From Keratinibaculum paraultunense (GTDB taxonomy: Bacteria; Bacillota; Clostridia; Tissierellales; Tepidimicrobiaceae), in the NCBI RefSeq assembly GCF_016767175.1, contig NZ_CP068564.1:1426001-1490000 (forward strand): a DNA stretch of 64,000 nucleotides. The letters are read 5' to 3'. Under the pieces are notes generated by a model, which had not been told where the DNA came from, did no database searches, and was given only the letters and a program-made list of their open reading frames with translations. How positions within the stretch are numbered: the stretch's first letter is position 1; each line of letters opens with the position of its first letter. Shown here one piece after another: positions 43,371 to 53,587 of the stretch. The position numbers and the translations under genes were made by a program.

Positions 43371-46300
43371 TTACACTTCCACCTCAAAAGACTCTTCATA
43401 CCTACAAATATCTTTATATATACAAAAAGGTGAACATTCCATAGGATTTACTGAAAAATCTCCATTGTGAATTAAGTCTATATATTCCTTTATAGTCCCT
43501 TTGGTTGTATTTAATAATTCCTCTAATTCCTCTTTTGTTACTGCACCTTTATGATTTTTGCTAACTAGATGCTTTTCTTCTATATTACCAATTTTAAGTT
43601 GAAATTCTCCTTTGGAGATTATTCCATACATGGCTGCTACTATTTCTTTATCTTTTTGAGACATTATATATACTGGCAATTGAAGAGATAAACCTGAAAT
43701 CATGTCATCTATATTTTTAATATTGTAATCAGTATTTTTATAGTCTATTATCACATATTTTTCTTCATCTACATATTTATCTATCCTATCTATTTTTCCA
43801 GTAAGGTATATTTCTTTACCTTCTTCATATATACTAAAACTCCTATTTCTCCCAAATTCCACTTCAAAATCCATAGGCAATATTTTCTTTTTATATCCAG
43901 ATAACCTATCTATATCAGATTTTATAAATCTCAGTATTCTTTGGGCATTATTTTCCATTCTAAGTTGCCACAACTTTGTATTCTCTTGAATCCCCAAGCC
44001 TTTCATATTTTCCTTTATCCTGTTTAATATATATTCATAAGTTTCATCTACTAAAAATTCTTCTATTCCTAATACATGATTTTGTATCTCATGTTTATAG
44101 TAATAATAATATTCCTTTAATACTTGATGGCTAATTATACCTCTATCTATAGGAGTATAATCTATTAATATCCTATCCATCTCCTCTACATTTAATATAT
44201 TGTTTAATAAAAATAAATAAGGACATCGCCCATAATTTTCTAAATAACTAATGGAATATACTTTATTTTTATGAATATTTTCTATATCCTTTATAATATT
44301 TATATCAGATATATTTCCACTAAATTCATTAAACTCTTTTTTATCTCTTTTTAACTCACATAATACCTTACTGTTAATTTTATCTAAGACTTCTTTATCC
44401 ATATAATTGCACATGGATATAATTTCATTATTACATTCCTCTTCATAATAACTATAAAGTATATATCTTAATACGTCCTCATTTGTAGTTAATTGATTTG
44501 GATCAGTTTTAAGCAAATAATCCATATCCACATCTATCAATTTTATTTTTTCATGTTCAACTATCCTTAATATTTCATCTAAAAACATGGAAGGAATATC
44601 CTTTTCATCTCCTGTAGCATTTTCTGAATAGGATAAATACAAATTACCTTTACAATTAGCAACAGAAGTAGTAAACATTAAAGATTCCTTGTCTAATTTT
44701 TCGTAGTAATTTTTTATATCCAAACCTATTGATTTTAGTTCAGCATAATTATCTTCTTTGAAAAAGAAATTTTCATCTCGTAAGTTTGGATATTTCCCTT
44801 GAGATAAACCTACTATAAACAACAATTTAAACTCTTGTCCCCTTGCTGTTACTGGTGTTAATATATTAACTCCATTTTTATTCCCATAAATCCATGTTAT
44901 GCTTTCTCCCTCTAAGTAATTCTCCATAAGTTGTATAAACTGTTCTAGTGAAATTTCATAGGAAACTATATGTATTAGGGATTTAAGTTTATCCAGCATT
45001 TTGTTTAATTTATCAAAAGCAGTAAAATCTCTAAGGAGAATATCATAATCCTCTGTCTTATTATATACGCTTAATATGTTTTCTCTTATAGCTAAATTGC
45101 CAATTAAAAAATCCACTATCTCTATATATTCCTCTAAATTTCCTTTACTAGGTATCAAGCTTTGTTCTTCTTCTATTTTAAAAATTATATCATCTATTGT
45201 AGAAGCATATTCGGAAGCCATCACTTGTTGACTATTTTTTATATCATCTAGGCTTTTAATTGGAGTTTTTCTTAATATATATTCTATGGCTTCTCTTTCT
45301 TCATCTTCACAGATTTTTAAATAATTAGATTTTATTCTATTGATTATATTATTTTTATCCTTTGGATTTTCTCTTAATTTCAATACATATAATACTTCCT
45401 TTATTAAAGGAATTTCAGTTAAATTTATATCTCTATTTAAAGTACAAGGGATTTTTTCTTCTTCAAATACTTTAAACATTATATTTTTATACTCCTCAGG
45501 ATTTGCCAATACAATTCCCATATCCTTAAGATTAGTTCCTTTTACAAAATGTCTTTTTATTTCTTCTGCAACCTTTTTCATCTCTAGATAGCTATTAGCT
45601 GCTTTTATTACATTAACATACTCTTTGGATTGGATCTTTTTGTTTTTCATGCTAAACATAGTATTAACAAGCTCTTCATTAGGATAATAACTTGCTTTTG
45701 AAACCTTTTGTATTTTAAAATCCAATAATTTTAATTTATTTAATGTTTCCTCTAACGTTTGAAAGTTTTCGTCTCTATTAAAAGGCATATTTATGTATAT
45801 AGAAATAGGCAATTTTAATATTTCCTTTAATAATTTCCACTCTTGAGGTCTAAAATCAAAAAACTCATCAATTATTATAAAATCTAATCCTTCAAAAAAA
45901 CTGTTATCTTCCCTCAACAATACTATGCTTTTAAAAAAACTTTCCTCTCTATCGATTAATTTATATTCATCGAGGCATTTTTCATATATACTATAGACAA
46001 GCCCAATTTCCTCATAAAAAGGAGAATTAGGACATCTAGATAAGTATTCCTTTGGAGTAATTAAAGACCTTTTTGTTTCCCCTATTATTTGCGATAATAT
46101 CTTAATAAATCCTTTCTTGTCCCATACAGATTTATAATATTTAAGTTTTCCTTCTTCTTTTAATCTTTTTAATATATGAAAAATAAGTGTTTCTTTTGTC
46201 TCTTCATCTATGTAGGCATAAAACTTTCTCTCTATCAATCTATCCACTATATCGTCAAATGTGAATAAGTTTATATCAAAAGTTTGTCCTACTTTTTCTA

Positions 46301-46454
46301 TCATATAATTTCTATATTTAGTTAATAGATTCCCATTAGGCAATATATAATAAAACTTAGATCCCTTATTTTCTCTCAAATACTCTATTGACTTATTTAA
46401 TAGTTCATCTTTTTTTGTATTATTATAAGGTCCTAAATATACAATTCTATCCAT
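43371..46454 (-). CDS. addB: AddB/RexB-like ATP-dependent nuclease subunit B
   Basis: A 1027-residue partner of AddA. ATG 46454 (MDRIVYLGPY) is 6 bases after GGGGTG. The middle resembles an inactivated UvrD-type helicase (FIIIDEFFDFRPQEW, ILTPVTARGQEFKLLFIVGL). The C-terminal PD-(D/E)XK nuclease has LTGKIDRIDKY and VIIDYKNT. Iron-sulfur cysteines appear as RCPYLFLL and MECSPFCIYKDIC. The N-terminus reads GPYNNTKKDELL where Bacillus AddB has a Walker A P-loop, so ATP binding by this subunit looks lost, as in RexB-type proteins. addA is not directly adjacent. Confidence 0.85.
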   Translation of the reverse strand: MDRIVYLGPYNNTKKDELLNKSIEYLRENKGSKFYYILPNGNLLTKYRNYMIEKVGQTFDINLFTFDDIVDRLIERKFYAYIDEETKETLIFHILKRLKEEGKLKYYKSVWDKKGFIKILSQIIGETKRSLITPKEYLSRCPNSPFYEEIGLVYSIYEKCLDEYKLIDREESFFKSIVLLREDNSFFEGLDFIIIDEFFDFRPQEWKLLKEILKLPISIYINMPFNRDENFQTLEETLNKLKLLDFKIQKVSKASYYPNEELVNTMFSMKNKKIQSKEYVNVIKAANSYLEMKKVAEEIKRHFVKGTNLKDMGIVLANPEEYKNIMFKVFEEEKIPCTLNRDINLTEIPLIKEVLYVLKLRENPKDKNNIINRIKSNYLKICEDEEREAIEYILRKTPIKSLDDIKNSQQVMASEYASTIDDIIFKIEEEQSLIPSKGNLEEYIEIVDFLIGNLAIRENILSVYNKTEDYDILLRDFTAFDKLNKMLDKLKSLIHIVSYEISLEQFIQLMENYLEGESITWIYGNKNGVNILTPVTARGQEFKLLFIVGLSQGKYPNLRDENFFFKEDNYAELKSIGLDIKNYYEKLDKESLMFTTSVANCKGNLYLSYSENATGDEKDIPSMFLDEILRIVEHEKIKLIDVDMDYLLKTDPNQLTTNEDVLRYILYSYYEEECNNEIISMCNYMDKEVLDKINSKVLCELKRDKKEFNEFSGNISDINIIKDIENIHKNKVYSISYLENYGRCPYLFLLNNILNVEEMDRILIDYTPIDRGIISHQVLKEYYYYYKHEIQNHVLGIEEFLVDETYEYILNRIKENMKGLGIQENTKLWQLRMENNAQRILRFIKSDIDRLSGYKKKILPMDFEVEFGRNRSFSIYEEGKEIYLTGKIDRIDKYVDEEKYVIIDYKNTDYNIKNIDDMISGLSLQLPVYIMSQKDKEIVAAMYGIISKGEFQLKIGNIEEKHLVSKNHKGAVTKEELEELLNTTKGTIKEYIDLIHNGDFSVNPMECSPFCIYKDICRYEESFEVEV

Positions 46455-46465
46455 AGTATTCACCC

Positions 46466-47368
46466 CTATATATTATCAAAAGCTATTTTAGCAGCTCCAA
46501 TCATACCAGAATCATTTAAATATTTAGCAGGTAAAATAGTAGTTCCTCTTGGATTATTACAGTTTTGTTTATAATACTTCACTACATCATTCCACCAATA
46601 TTCTTTAGAATTTATAACTCCTCCACCTATTATTATAGCTTCTGGATCAAATATGTTTTTAATACTTATTAGATATGTACCTAAATCTTCTATATATCTT
46701 TTCACAGCTTTTTTAGCGTACTCATCTTCACTGAACTTTTTGAATATATCTTTTCCCTTAAGTTTTCTTCCTGTTATCTCATAATAGGTTTTTTCTAGGG
46801 CATTACCAGAAATATATTGTTCTACACAACCTTTTTGTCCACAATTACATTGCCTTCCATTTGGATACAATATTACATGACCTAATTCAGCTCCTTGATA
46901 ATTTTTCCCATGCCAAATACCAGATTCCTGAGAGTATATACCTCCACCTACTCCTGTTCCTAAAGTTAACATTATAAAACTATGTAATCCCTTAGCTGCA
47001 CCTAACCACGCCTCACATATAGCAGCTACATTCGCATCATTTTCTACAAATATAGGTACATCTTTAAATCTTTTTTCTAACTCTCCTCTTATATCAGTAT
47101 AAGCCCAATCCTTTATATTACCTCCAATGGATAGAACTTTCCCTTCATTTACATCTATAAATCCAGGAGAACCTATACCAATAGCTTCCACTTTTTCTCC
47201 TTCTATTAACTCATCTATTACCTGAAATATCCTCTCTAATACCTTTTCTCTACCTTGTTGGGCTTGAGAATCTCTTATGCTCCGTTTCAATATATTACCC
47301 TTCTCATCAATAAGTCCTCCATATATACTGGTTCCGCCTAAATCTATGCCTATTGCCTTTCTCATCAT
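46466..47368 (-). CDS. ROK-family sugar kinase (glucokinase / N-acetylhexosamine kinase)
   Basis: A 300-residue ROK kinase. The phosphate-1 ATP motif is GIDLGGTSIYGGL (residues 8-20). FVENDANVAAICEAW contains the catalytic Asp, TLGTGVGGGI is the second ATP loop, and the zinc motif CNCGQKGCVEQ with GAELGHV is intact. Two ATG codons in tandem (47368, 47365) could each start. It lies 14 bp after nagZ, so phosphorylation of GlcNAc or a related amino sugar released by NagZ is a reasonable inference; glucose is the alternative. Confidence 0.85.
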   Translation of the reverse strand: MMRKAIGIDLGGTSIYGGLIDEKGNILKRSIRDSQAQQGREKVLERIFQVIDELIEGEKVEAIGIGSPGFIDVNEGKVLSIGGNIKDWAYTDIRGELEKRFKDVPIFVENDANVAAICEAWLGAAKGLHSFIMLTLGTGVGGGIYSQESGIWHGKNYQGAELGHVILYPNGRQCNCGQKGCVEQYISGNALEKTYYEITGRKLKGKDIFKKFSEDEYAKKAVKRYIEDLGTYLISIKNIFDPEAIIIGGGVINSKEYWWNDVVKYYKQNCNNPRGTTILPAKYLNDSGMIGAAKIAFDNI

Positions 47369-47381
47369 ATATTGCTCCCTT

Positions 47382-48635
47382 CTATTTGTTGTTAAATTTA
47401 TCTATATTATCTAAAAATAATTTTGTCTCTTGATTTATAGATTCTACATCAACCCATTGTATGGTTTTATCAATAATATTATATTTTTCTTTGAGCTCCA
47501 AAATCCTATATAGTTTTTCATTTAATTCCTCTTCAGTTATATTTCCATTTTTTACTTCATCTTTAATCCTATGGATTACATTTATTACATTTTCTTCTCC
47601 ACTACCTATTAGTAAAATATCTCCTCCAGCTTTTAAGTATTTTACAGCAGCATCTTCTAATGCATAATTTCTAGTTATAGCACCCATAGTCATATCATCA
47701 GAAATTATGACTCCATTAAAGGAAAGCTTTTTTCTAAGTAAATTAGTTATTATCTCCTTCGACAAAGAAGCCGGATAAATATCATCTATTTTAGGAAACA
47801 TTATATGTCCTATCATAATCCCATCTGCTCCTACTTTTATTCCTTCTAAAAAAGGAACCAATTCTAGATCCTTTAATTCATTTAAATCCTTATCAACTAC
47901 AGGTATATCCTTATGGGAATCAATAGAAGTATCTCCATGACCAGGAAAGTGCTTTATGATAGGTATAATATTCTCAGAACTTATTCCCTTCATCACTTGA
48001 ATACCGTTATGAATAACTACATCTACATTGGAACCAAAAGACCTGTCCCCTATTACTAGATTTTTGAAATTAGAATTTATATCAAATACTGGTGCAAAGT
48101 TCATATTAAAGCCCAAGGATTTAATCCTTTTAGCTAATATTTTACCATATTGATAAGATATATCTTTATCATCTATATTCCCTATCTGTTTGGCTGAAGG
48201 CATATTTAAAAAAGGACTTGGGAGTCTTTTAACTCTTCCTCCTTCTTCATCTATGGAAAGAAACAATGGCACAGGATTTATTTTATTTTCTTCCTTCAAA
48301 TCGTTCAATAATTTAATAGTTTGATCTACATTTAACATATTATGTCTAAATAGTATAAATCCCCCAATATGATAGTCCTCAATAATAGACATTAACCAAT
48401 TATCCATGGAAGTACCATTAAATCCAACTATAAAAAGCTGACCTATCTTTTCATCTAAATCCATGTTTTCTATGGATTCTTGTATTGGATCTATAGTTTT
48501 TTCTTCTATAATATCTATTGTTTTTTTATCATTTTCAATTAATATTTCTTCTTCAGTCTTGTTATTAATATTAGAACAGCCGGATAAAAAAATCATTAAA
48601 ATCAATATTGCAACTATATAAATATTATGTCTCAT
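47382..48635 (-). CDS. nagZ: NagZ-like beta-N-acetylhexosaminidase lipoprotein (GH3)
   Basis: A 417-residue glycoside hydrolase family 3 enzyme. The lipobox LSGC (Cys20) predicts a surface-anchored lipoprotein. Domain features include IGQLFIVGFNG, GGFILFRHN, LFLSIDEEGGRVKRLP, the NagZ-specific KHFPGHGDTSIDSHKDIP (catalytic Asp-His) and VIISDDMTMGAI with the nucleophile Asp. It removes GlcNAc from peptidoglycan fragments outside the cell. The ROK kinase gene directly follows, pointing to wall-sugar recycling. Confidence 0.9.
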   Translation of the reverse strand: MRHNIYIVAILILMIFLSGCSNINNKTEEEILIENDKKTIDIIEEKTIDPIQESIENMDLDEKIGQLFIVGFNGTSMDNWLMSIIEDYHIGGFILFRHNMLNVDQTIKLLNDLKEENKINPVPLFLSIDEEGGRVKRLPSPFLNMPSAKQIGNIDDKDISYQYGKILAKRIKSLGFNMNFAPVFDINSNFKNLVIGDRSFGSNVDVVIHNGIQVMKGISSENIIPIIKHFPGHGDTSIDSHKDIPVVDKDLNELKDLELVPFLEGIKVGADGIMIGHIMFPKIDDIYPASLSKEIITNLLRKKLSFNGVIISDDMTMGAITRNYALEDAAVKYLKAGGDILLIGSGEENVINVIHRIKDEVKNGNITEEELNEKLYRILELKEKYNIIDKTIQWVDVESINQETKLFLDNIDKFNNK

Positions 48636-48669
48636 AAAAATTTATCCTTTCTGTTATTAGCCCAATTTA

Positions 48670-49584
48670 TTAAGCAAAAATACTCAATCCTAACTCTTTA
48701 GATAAACCCTTTAATATTCCATAGCCTACTATAGAATTACCATATTTATCTAAAGAAGGACCATATACTCCTATACCATATTTGTTTGGCACTACTCCTA
48801 GTATTCCCCCTGCTACTCCAGATTTAGATGGTATACCTACTTCTACAGCATACTGACCACTAAAATCGTACATACCACAAGTTGTCATAATAGCTACTAT
48901 TATATTAGCAATTCCCTCTGGATAATGTGTATCTCCATTAAGAGTTCTACATTTATTTGCAAAAAAGGTTCCTATTTTAGCTAAATGAATACAGTTAATC
49001 TCTATAGAACATTGTTTAAAATATACATCTAATACCTCTTCTACATCTCCTTCTATTAAACCTTTCTCCTTTAATAAATAAGCCATAGCTCTATTTCTAT
49101 TACTTGTACTTTTTTCTGACATATATACTTCTTTGTTGTAGGATATATTTTCATCTCCAGTAATATCTCTAATTAAATTCAACAGCCTTGTAAATTTTTC
49201 ATTTCCTTTCCCTTCTATTAGAGAAGTAGTAACTATGGCTCCTGCATTTATCATAGGATTTGAAGGTTTTCCTTCTTCATGCAATTCTAGTTTATAAAAA
49301 GAATTAAAAGGTTCATCAGTAGGCTCCATACCTACCCTTTGAAACACTTCATTCTTTCCCTTATCTAATATTGCCAACATCAAAGCTATTACTTTTGATA
49401 TACTTTGAATAGTAAATTTTTTAATATATTCTCCACTACTATATACATTTCCTTTAATATCCATAATGCAAATTCCAATATCATCAGAATTTGCATTGGA
49501 TAAAGCTGGTATATAGTCTGCAACTTTACCATATTTGGTTAAATATTTATTTTCTTCTATTAATTTATTTAATACATTCTCCAT
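48670..49584 (-). CDS. glsA: Glutaminase A
   Basis: The start is set at ATG 49584 (MENVLNKL), behind AGAAGGAGG; an upstream in-frame ATG at 49620 would place the ribosome site inside the coding region. The 304-residue protein is a serine-lysine glutaminase of the beta-lactamase-like fold. The catalytic pair is in TIQSISKVIA, and NPMINAGAIVTTSLI, ENISYNKEVYMSE and SGVAGGILGVVP are family segments. It releases ammonia and glutamate from glutamine, notable in a genome segment where glutamine-dependent amidotransferases appear inactivated. Confidence 0.92.
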   Translation of the reverse strand: MENVLNKLIEENKYLTKYGKVADYIPALSNANSDDIGICIMDIKGNVYSSGEYIKKFTIQSISKVIALMLAILDKGKNEVFQRVGMEPTDEPFNSFYKLELHEEGKPSNPMINAGAIVTTSLIEGKGNEKFTRLLNLIRDITGDENISYNKEVYMSEKSTSNRNRAMAYLLKEKGLIEGDVEEVLDVYFKQCSIEINCIHLAKIGTFFANKCRTLNGDTHYPEGIANIIVAIMTTCGMYDFSGQYAVEVGIPSKSGVAGGILGVVPNKYGIGVYGPSLDKYGNSIVGYGILKGLSKELGLSIFA

Positions 49585-49701
49585 ATAACAACCTCCTTCT
49601 AATACCATTTTCCTATACATAAAATTAAAAGCTTAAATATAAAATTATGATATAAATAATTCTTAAAAAACTCAAATATTCATCAGATAGTTCTACTTCT
49701 T

Positions 49702-51366
49702 TTAGTGAATATCAAAATCAATACCTCCAATAAACTCTCTTAATATAGAAGTAGGCGGAATCCTTTTTTCATCCTCAATATCTTTAAAATAACTTAAAAA
49801 TCTCAATAATCTTTTAGCTTCAGAATAATATATACTGCTATTATCTATTTGTCTTAATAATGGAACAGCATGTTTTTTCAATACTGACAATTCATATACC
49901 AAAGCTGAATCAAACATAACATCTGCTTCTTCTTGATAAGGGAATATATTTTTTTCTTCTCCTTTGGTAACTCCTTCCCAAAGTTTAAAAGTTCTAAATA
50001 CATCATTTCCCCTGTATAAATTATCTCTTACCATTCTTCTTATGAATCTAGTGTCAGTAGTGGATATTCTATTGTGAGCATCAATATTTAATTGAGTTAA
50101 AGCAGATATATATATTTTAAACTTATTTTTTTCTGGAATATATGTAGCTAATTTAGGATTTAATCCATGAATACCTTCTACTATTATTGGATGATCCTTA
50201 TCTACTTTTATCCATATACCTGAACTTTCTGATTTTCCAGTAACAAAATTGAACTTAGGTAATTCTATCTCTTCTCCTTCTAATAGTTTTACCAAATCTT
50301 CATTAAATCGTTTTAAATCAATAGCTTCTAAGGCTTCATAATCAGGTTCTCCCTCTTCATTTAAAGGGGTAAGTTCTCTGTCCACAAAATAGTCATCTAT
50401 AGAAATGGATATGGGTCTTTTACCATTGACTTTAAGATGAACAGCCAATCTCTGAGCAAATGTGGTCTTCCCTGAAGAAGAAGGTCCTGCTATTAAAATC
50501 ATATTTATATCATCATCTTGACAGATCATATCAGCTATTTTAGCAATATTTTTTTCATGAAGAGCTTCTGATACTCTTATTACCTCATATATGCTTTCAT
50601 CTTCTATCTTCTCATTTAAAGAGCCCACATAAGCTAAATCCAATATGTCTGCCCATTGTGTAGCTTCTTTAAATACCTTACTTAATTTCTTCTGTTCTTT
50701 AAATTCTGGTAATTTGTTTTGACTTTCCCTAGTTGGAAATAGTATTATAACCCCTGGATAATAGTATTTTAGATCAAATATCTTCACATAACTTGTAGAC
50801 GGGGCAAGATAGCCGTGAAATCCATCTACATAATCCCCTATTCTATATATTTGAATCTTTTCCCTATCTAAAGTATTATATAATCTTATTTTATCTTCAT
50901 GTCCATATTTTTCAAACAAAGCTATTCCTTCTTCAAAAGGCACTTTTTCCCTTATAATTGGTATATCTTCGTTTATAATTTCTTCCATTTTAGATTTTAA
51001 CAGTTCTATTTCACTAAAAGTTATAGATTTTCCTTTCTCTAATTCTGCATAAAGACCTTTATCTAATGAATGCTCTATTTTTATTGTATAATTAGGAAAT
51101 ACTTCTTTACAAGCTAGTATAAATACAGCAGATATGGTTCTTTCATATATCCTATGTCCATCCTTTTCACATATATCCAAAAATTTTATATACATATCCT
51201 CTTCAACTTTTTCCCATAAATGATATACTTCATTATTTATTCTAGCTCCCAAATACTTTTTACAATCCTCACCATAAATTTGTTCAGATAATTCCTTCAA
51301 TGTAATATTCTGTTGAGTATATACTTCCCCTATTCCTTCTACGTAAACCCTTATTTTTTCTTCCAT
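49702..51366 (-). CDS. Nucleoside kinase (uridine kinase-like) with N-terminal TGS-type region
   Basis: A 554-residue protein. Residues 1-65 resemble a TGS domain. A following region (about 65-250, containing KVPFEEGIALFEKYGHEDKI and GDYVDGFHGYLAPST) resembles the second additional domain of threonyl-tRNA synthetase. The C-terminal part is a phosphoribulokinase/uridine-kinase P-loop domain: Walker A is IAGPSSSGKTTFAQRL, then SIDDYFVDRELTP and IIVEGIHGLNP. This fusion is common in clostridia and annotated as nucleoside kinase; the true substrate is not established from sequence. It is monocistronic or coupled to the upstream RluA gene, 16 bp away. Confidence 0.85.
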   Translation of the reverse strand: MEEKIRVYVEGIGEVYTQQNITLKELSEQIYGEDCKKYLGARINNEVYHLWEKVEEDMYIKFLDICEKDGHRIYERTISAVFILACKEVFPNYTIKIEHSLDKGLYAELEKGKSITFSEIELLKSKMEEIINEDIPIIREKVPFEEGIALFEKYGHEDKIRLYNTLDREKIQIYRIGDYVDGFHGYLAPSTSYVKIFDLKYYYPGVIILFPTRESQNKLPEFKEQKKLSKVFKEATQWADILDLAYVGSLNEKIEDESIYEVIRVSEALHEKNIAKIADMICQDDDINMILIAGPSSSGKTTFAQRLAVHLKVNGKRPISISIDDYFVDRELTPLNEEGEPDYEALEAIDLKRFNEDLVKLLEGEEIELPKFNFVTGKSESSGIWIKVDKDHPIIVEGIHGLNPKLATYIPEKNKFKIYISALTQLNIDAHNRISTTDTRFIRRMVRDNLYRGNDVFRTFKLWEGVTKGEEKNIFPYQEEADVMFDSALVYELSVLKKHAVPLLRQIDNSSIYYSEAKRLLRFLSYFKDIEDEKRIPPTSILREFIGGIDFDIH

Positions 51367-51382
51367 GTTAATCCCCCTATTC

Positions 51383-52357
51383 TTATTTTATTTGAAATAG
51401 CTCTTTTTCAATTTTTTGAAATTTCCTATCAAGCTCCCCAATAAACTGTTTGTTATTTAAATAATCTAAAGGTTTATCTAAACCATGAAATACCACCTTA
51501 TGGCTATGGAGAAATTGGCTTTCTAATCCATACCTTTGCTTAAAAAACTTATTAGTTGCTTTATGTCCATACTTGGTATCCCCTATAACTGGATGCCCTA
51601 TAGAAGCTAAATGAGCTCTTATTTGATGAGTTCTTCCAGTAATAAGTTGTATCTCAAGTAAAGTATATTCCTCTGAATTAGTTATAGGCACTATCTTAGT
51701 AACAATTTTCTTAGAATTCCTCATAGGCTCTTTTGAAATCTTTACCTTATTTAATTCACTATCCTTTATTAAATATCCTTCTAATATTATTTCTTTATCT
51801 ATTATACCTTTTACTACAGTCTTATAAAATCTATGAATTTTTTCATTTTTTATTCCTTCATTTATCATCTTTAAAGTTTCATAGTTCTTGGCACCTATAA
51901 TTATACCACTAGTATTTCTATCTAGTCGATTGCATATAGCTGGAGTAAAAGTCTTTTCTATTCTTGGATTATATTCCCCTTTTACATATAAATAGTGAAT
52001 TAAACTATCTACTATATTATCGCCATAATTTTTATTTGCTGAATGGGATAATATGCCTACTGGTTTGTTTATTAATATTATATTTTTATCTTCATATATT
52101 ATATTTGGAATTAAAGAACTTTTTATTATCTCATCCTTTTCTACAAATTTATCAATAGTTTCATCAGCAAGATAAAGTTGAATAACATCTCCTTCTACTA
52201 TAATAGTATCCGGATTAGCTTTTTTACCATTTAATTTAATATTTTTCTTTCTAAGCATTTTATATATAAAGCTTTGAGGTGCTTTAGAAAAATATTTTTT
52301 TAAAAATCTATCGAGCCTTTGCTCTGACTCATTTTTACCAATAATTAATTCTTTCAA
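51383..52357 (-). CDS. RluA-family pseudouridine synthase
   Basis: A 324-residue RNA pseudouridine synthase. The N-terminal S4 RNA-binding domain (about 1-70) contains [10 protein letters not shown] and [14 protein letters not shown]. The catalytic domain has the active-site Asp in [17 protein letters not shown], followed by [12 protein letters not shown]-like wording ([22 protein letters not shown]). It is of RluC/RluD type, so the target is probably 23S rRNA, but the exact uridines cannot be read from sequence. Confidence 0.88.
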   Translation of the reverse strand: MKELIIGKNESEQRLDRFLKKYFSKAPQSFIYKMLRKKNIKLNGKKANPDTIIVEGDVIQLYLADETIDKFVEKDEIIKSSLIPNIIYEDKNIILINKPVGILSHSANKNYGDNIVDSLIHYLYVKGEYNPRIEKTFTPAICNRLDRNTSGIIIGAKNYETLKMINEGIKNEKIHRFYKTVVKGIIDKEIILEGYLIKDSELNKVKISKEPMRNSKKIVTKIVPITNSEEYTLLEIQLITGRTHQIRAHLASIGHPVIGDTKYGHKATNKFFKQRYGLESQFLHSHKVVFHGLDKPLDYLNNKQFIGELDRKFQKIEKELFQIK

Positions 52358-52465
52358 AGTTTTATCACCTTTCTTATATTCTTATGTTATAATTATAATA
52401 TAATATATTTTGAAGCTTTTTCAAAATCTTAATTTGGTGAATGCCATTTAAAGAGGTGAATTTTC

Positions 52466-52924
52466 ATGAAAAATTTTTTTGAAAGCTTAAAAGACTTTCT
52501 ATATGATAGTATAGATTATGTAATGATGATTTTAGTAGTTTTAGTAGTTGCTTTAATCCTAAATTGGAAATTAGGTGGATTGTTTACTAAAGATAATATG
52601 AATATACCTTCTTCTAAAAAGCAAAATGAAACTACTCAACAAGAATCTAGTTCAGCAAAAAATTCTAATGAACATAATCAGAAAAATAATGATAAAAATT
52701 TAGAGGAAACAAGCTCTAATGAAATTGTAAAAATCACTATACCTCCTGGATCTCTACCTTTAAAAATTGGGAGTATTCTGGAAAATAATGGTCTAGTTGA
52801 AGATAAAAATGTTTTTGTTCAAAAGGTTATTGATTTAAATTTAGAAACCAAATTAAAATATGGAGATTTTGAAATATCCAAAAATAGCTCTATAGAAGAA
52901 ATATTAAATATTCTTACTAAATAA
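52466..52924 (+). CDS. Membrane-anchored protein with only the LysM-like part of MltG/YceG
   Basis: A 152-residue protein: a short cytoplasmic start, one membrane helix (about 17-36), a low-complexity Asn/Ser/Glu/Lys linker (37-88), then a domain reading ITIPPGSLPLKIGSILENNG that matches the LysM-like subdomain in front of the catalytic domain of the lytic transglycosylase MltG. The catalytic domain itself (with its Glu) is missing, so this is not an active MltG. A role in cell-wall assembly is an inference. AGAGGTGAA site, ATG start, followed closely by a strong terminator. Confidence 0.7.
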   Translation: MKNFFESLKDFLYDSIDYVMMILVVLVVALILNWKLGGLFTKDNMNIPSSKKQNETTQQESSSAKNSNEHNQKNNDKNLEETSSNEIVKITIPPGSLPLKIGSILENNGLVEDKNVFVQKVIDLNLETKLKYGDFEISKNSSIEEILNILTK

Positions 52925-52958
52925 AAACTTCTTTCTCATTAATGAGAAAGAAGTTTTT
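52923..52958. terminator. Bidirectional terminator, perfect 36-base palindrome
   Basis: AAAAACTTCTTTCTCATT and its exact complement AATGAGAAAGAAGTTTTT form an uninterrupted palindrome between convergent genes. Because the arms begin with A-runs and end with T-runs it can terminate from both sides. Confidence 0.85.
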
Positions 52959-52981
52959 ATTTAGATTCATTCTTTAAAGTG

Positions 52982-53533
52982 CTAATATTTCTCATTTATA
53001 TAGTCATCTATCAAGGATTTTTTTTTCTCCTCAATAAATACTCCTTCCTCCCTTAAAATTCTTAGTAACCAACGGCTTTTAGAATGAAATATAGCCTCTT
53101 TATAATCTAGTAATACTATTTCATACAACTTATCTCTTAAAAATTTTGATTCTACTTCTATAAAATAAGCTTCTACATTTTTAAATTCTAAATACTTCAA
53201 TAATTGCAATGTAGCTTTATCTTTTTCGTGATAGTAACGATTACCCATGTTTTTATAGTAGGCATAATATTCGTCATGTTTTCCATCTTTTCTAATATCC
53301 TTAGCTAACATAGTATAATATTTTGCTAATACATTATAATATTGGTAATTATACATTCCCTTCTCAAAACTATCAATTTTATCAAAAGGTTTTATATTCA
53401 TAGCTTGCACAAAATCAAAATTAGATTCTAAAAATTCTTTTTTTGAAATATCTCCGTTGCTATATTGAATAATAAGGGAGCTTCTATTCTCAAAAAACGT
53501 ATCAAATATACCCTTACTTTTATAATACGCCAA
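52982..53533 (-). CDS. Conserved hypothetical protein (possibly DUF6648)
   Basis: A 183-residue soluble, largely helical protein rich in Tyr and Lys. It begins MAYYKSKGIFDTFFENRSSL, and GDISKKEFLESNFDFVQAMN resembles the small-domain start of clostridial DUF6648 proteins; I am not certain of the family number. There are no catalytic motifs, membrane segments or signal peptide. Its neighbours are a terminator on one side and an rRNA pseudouridine synthase 54 bp upstream. I cannot propose a function. Confidence 0.65.
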   Translation of the reverse strand: MAYYKSKGIFDTFFENRSSLIIQYSNGDISKKEFLESNFDFVQAMNIKPFDKIDSFEKGMYNYQYYNVLAKYYTMLAKDIRKDGKHDEYYAYYKNMGNRYYHEKDKATLQLLKYLEFKNVEAYFIEVESKFLRDKLYEIVLLDYKEAIFHSKSRWLLRILREEGVFIEEKKKSLIDDYINEKY

Positions 53534-53587
53534 TTATAACACCCTATCTAAATATAATTTGTAATTAATTAGATTATATCATAACTT

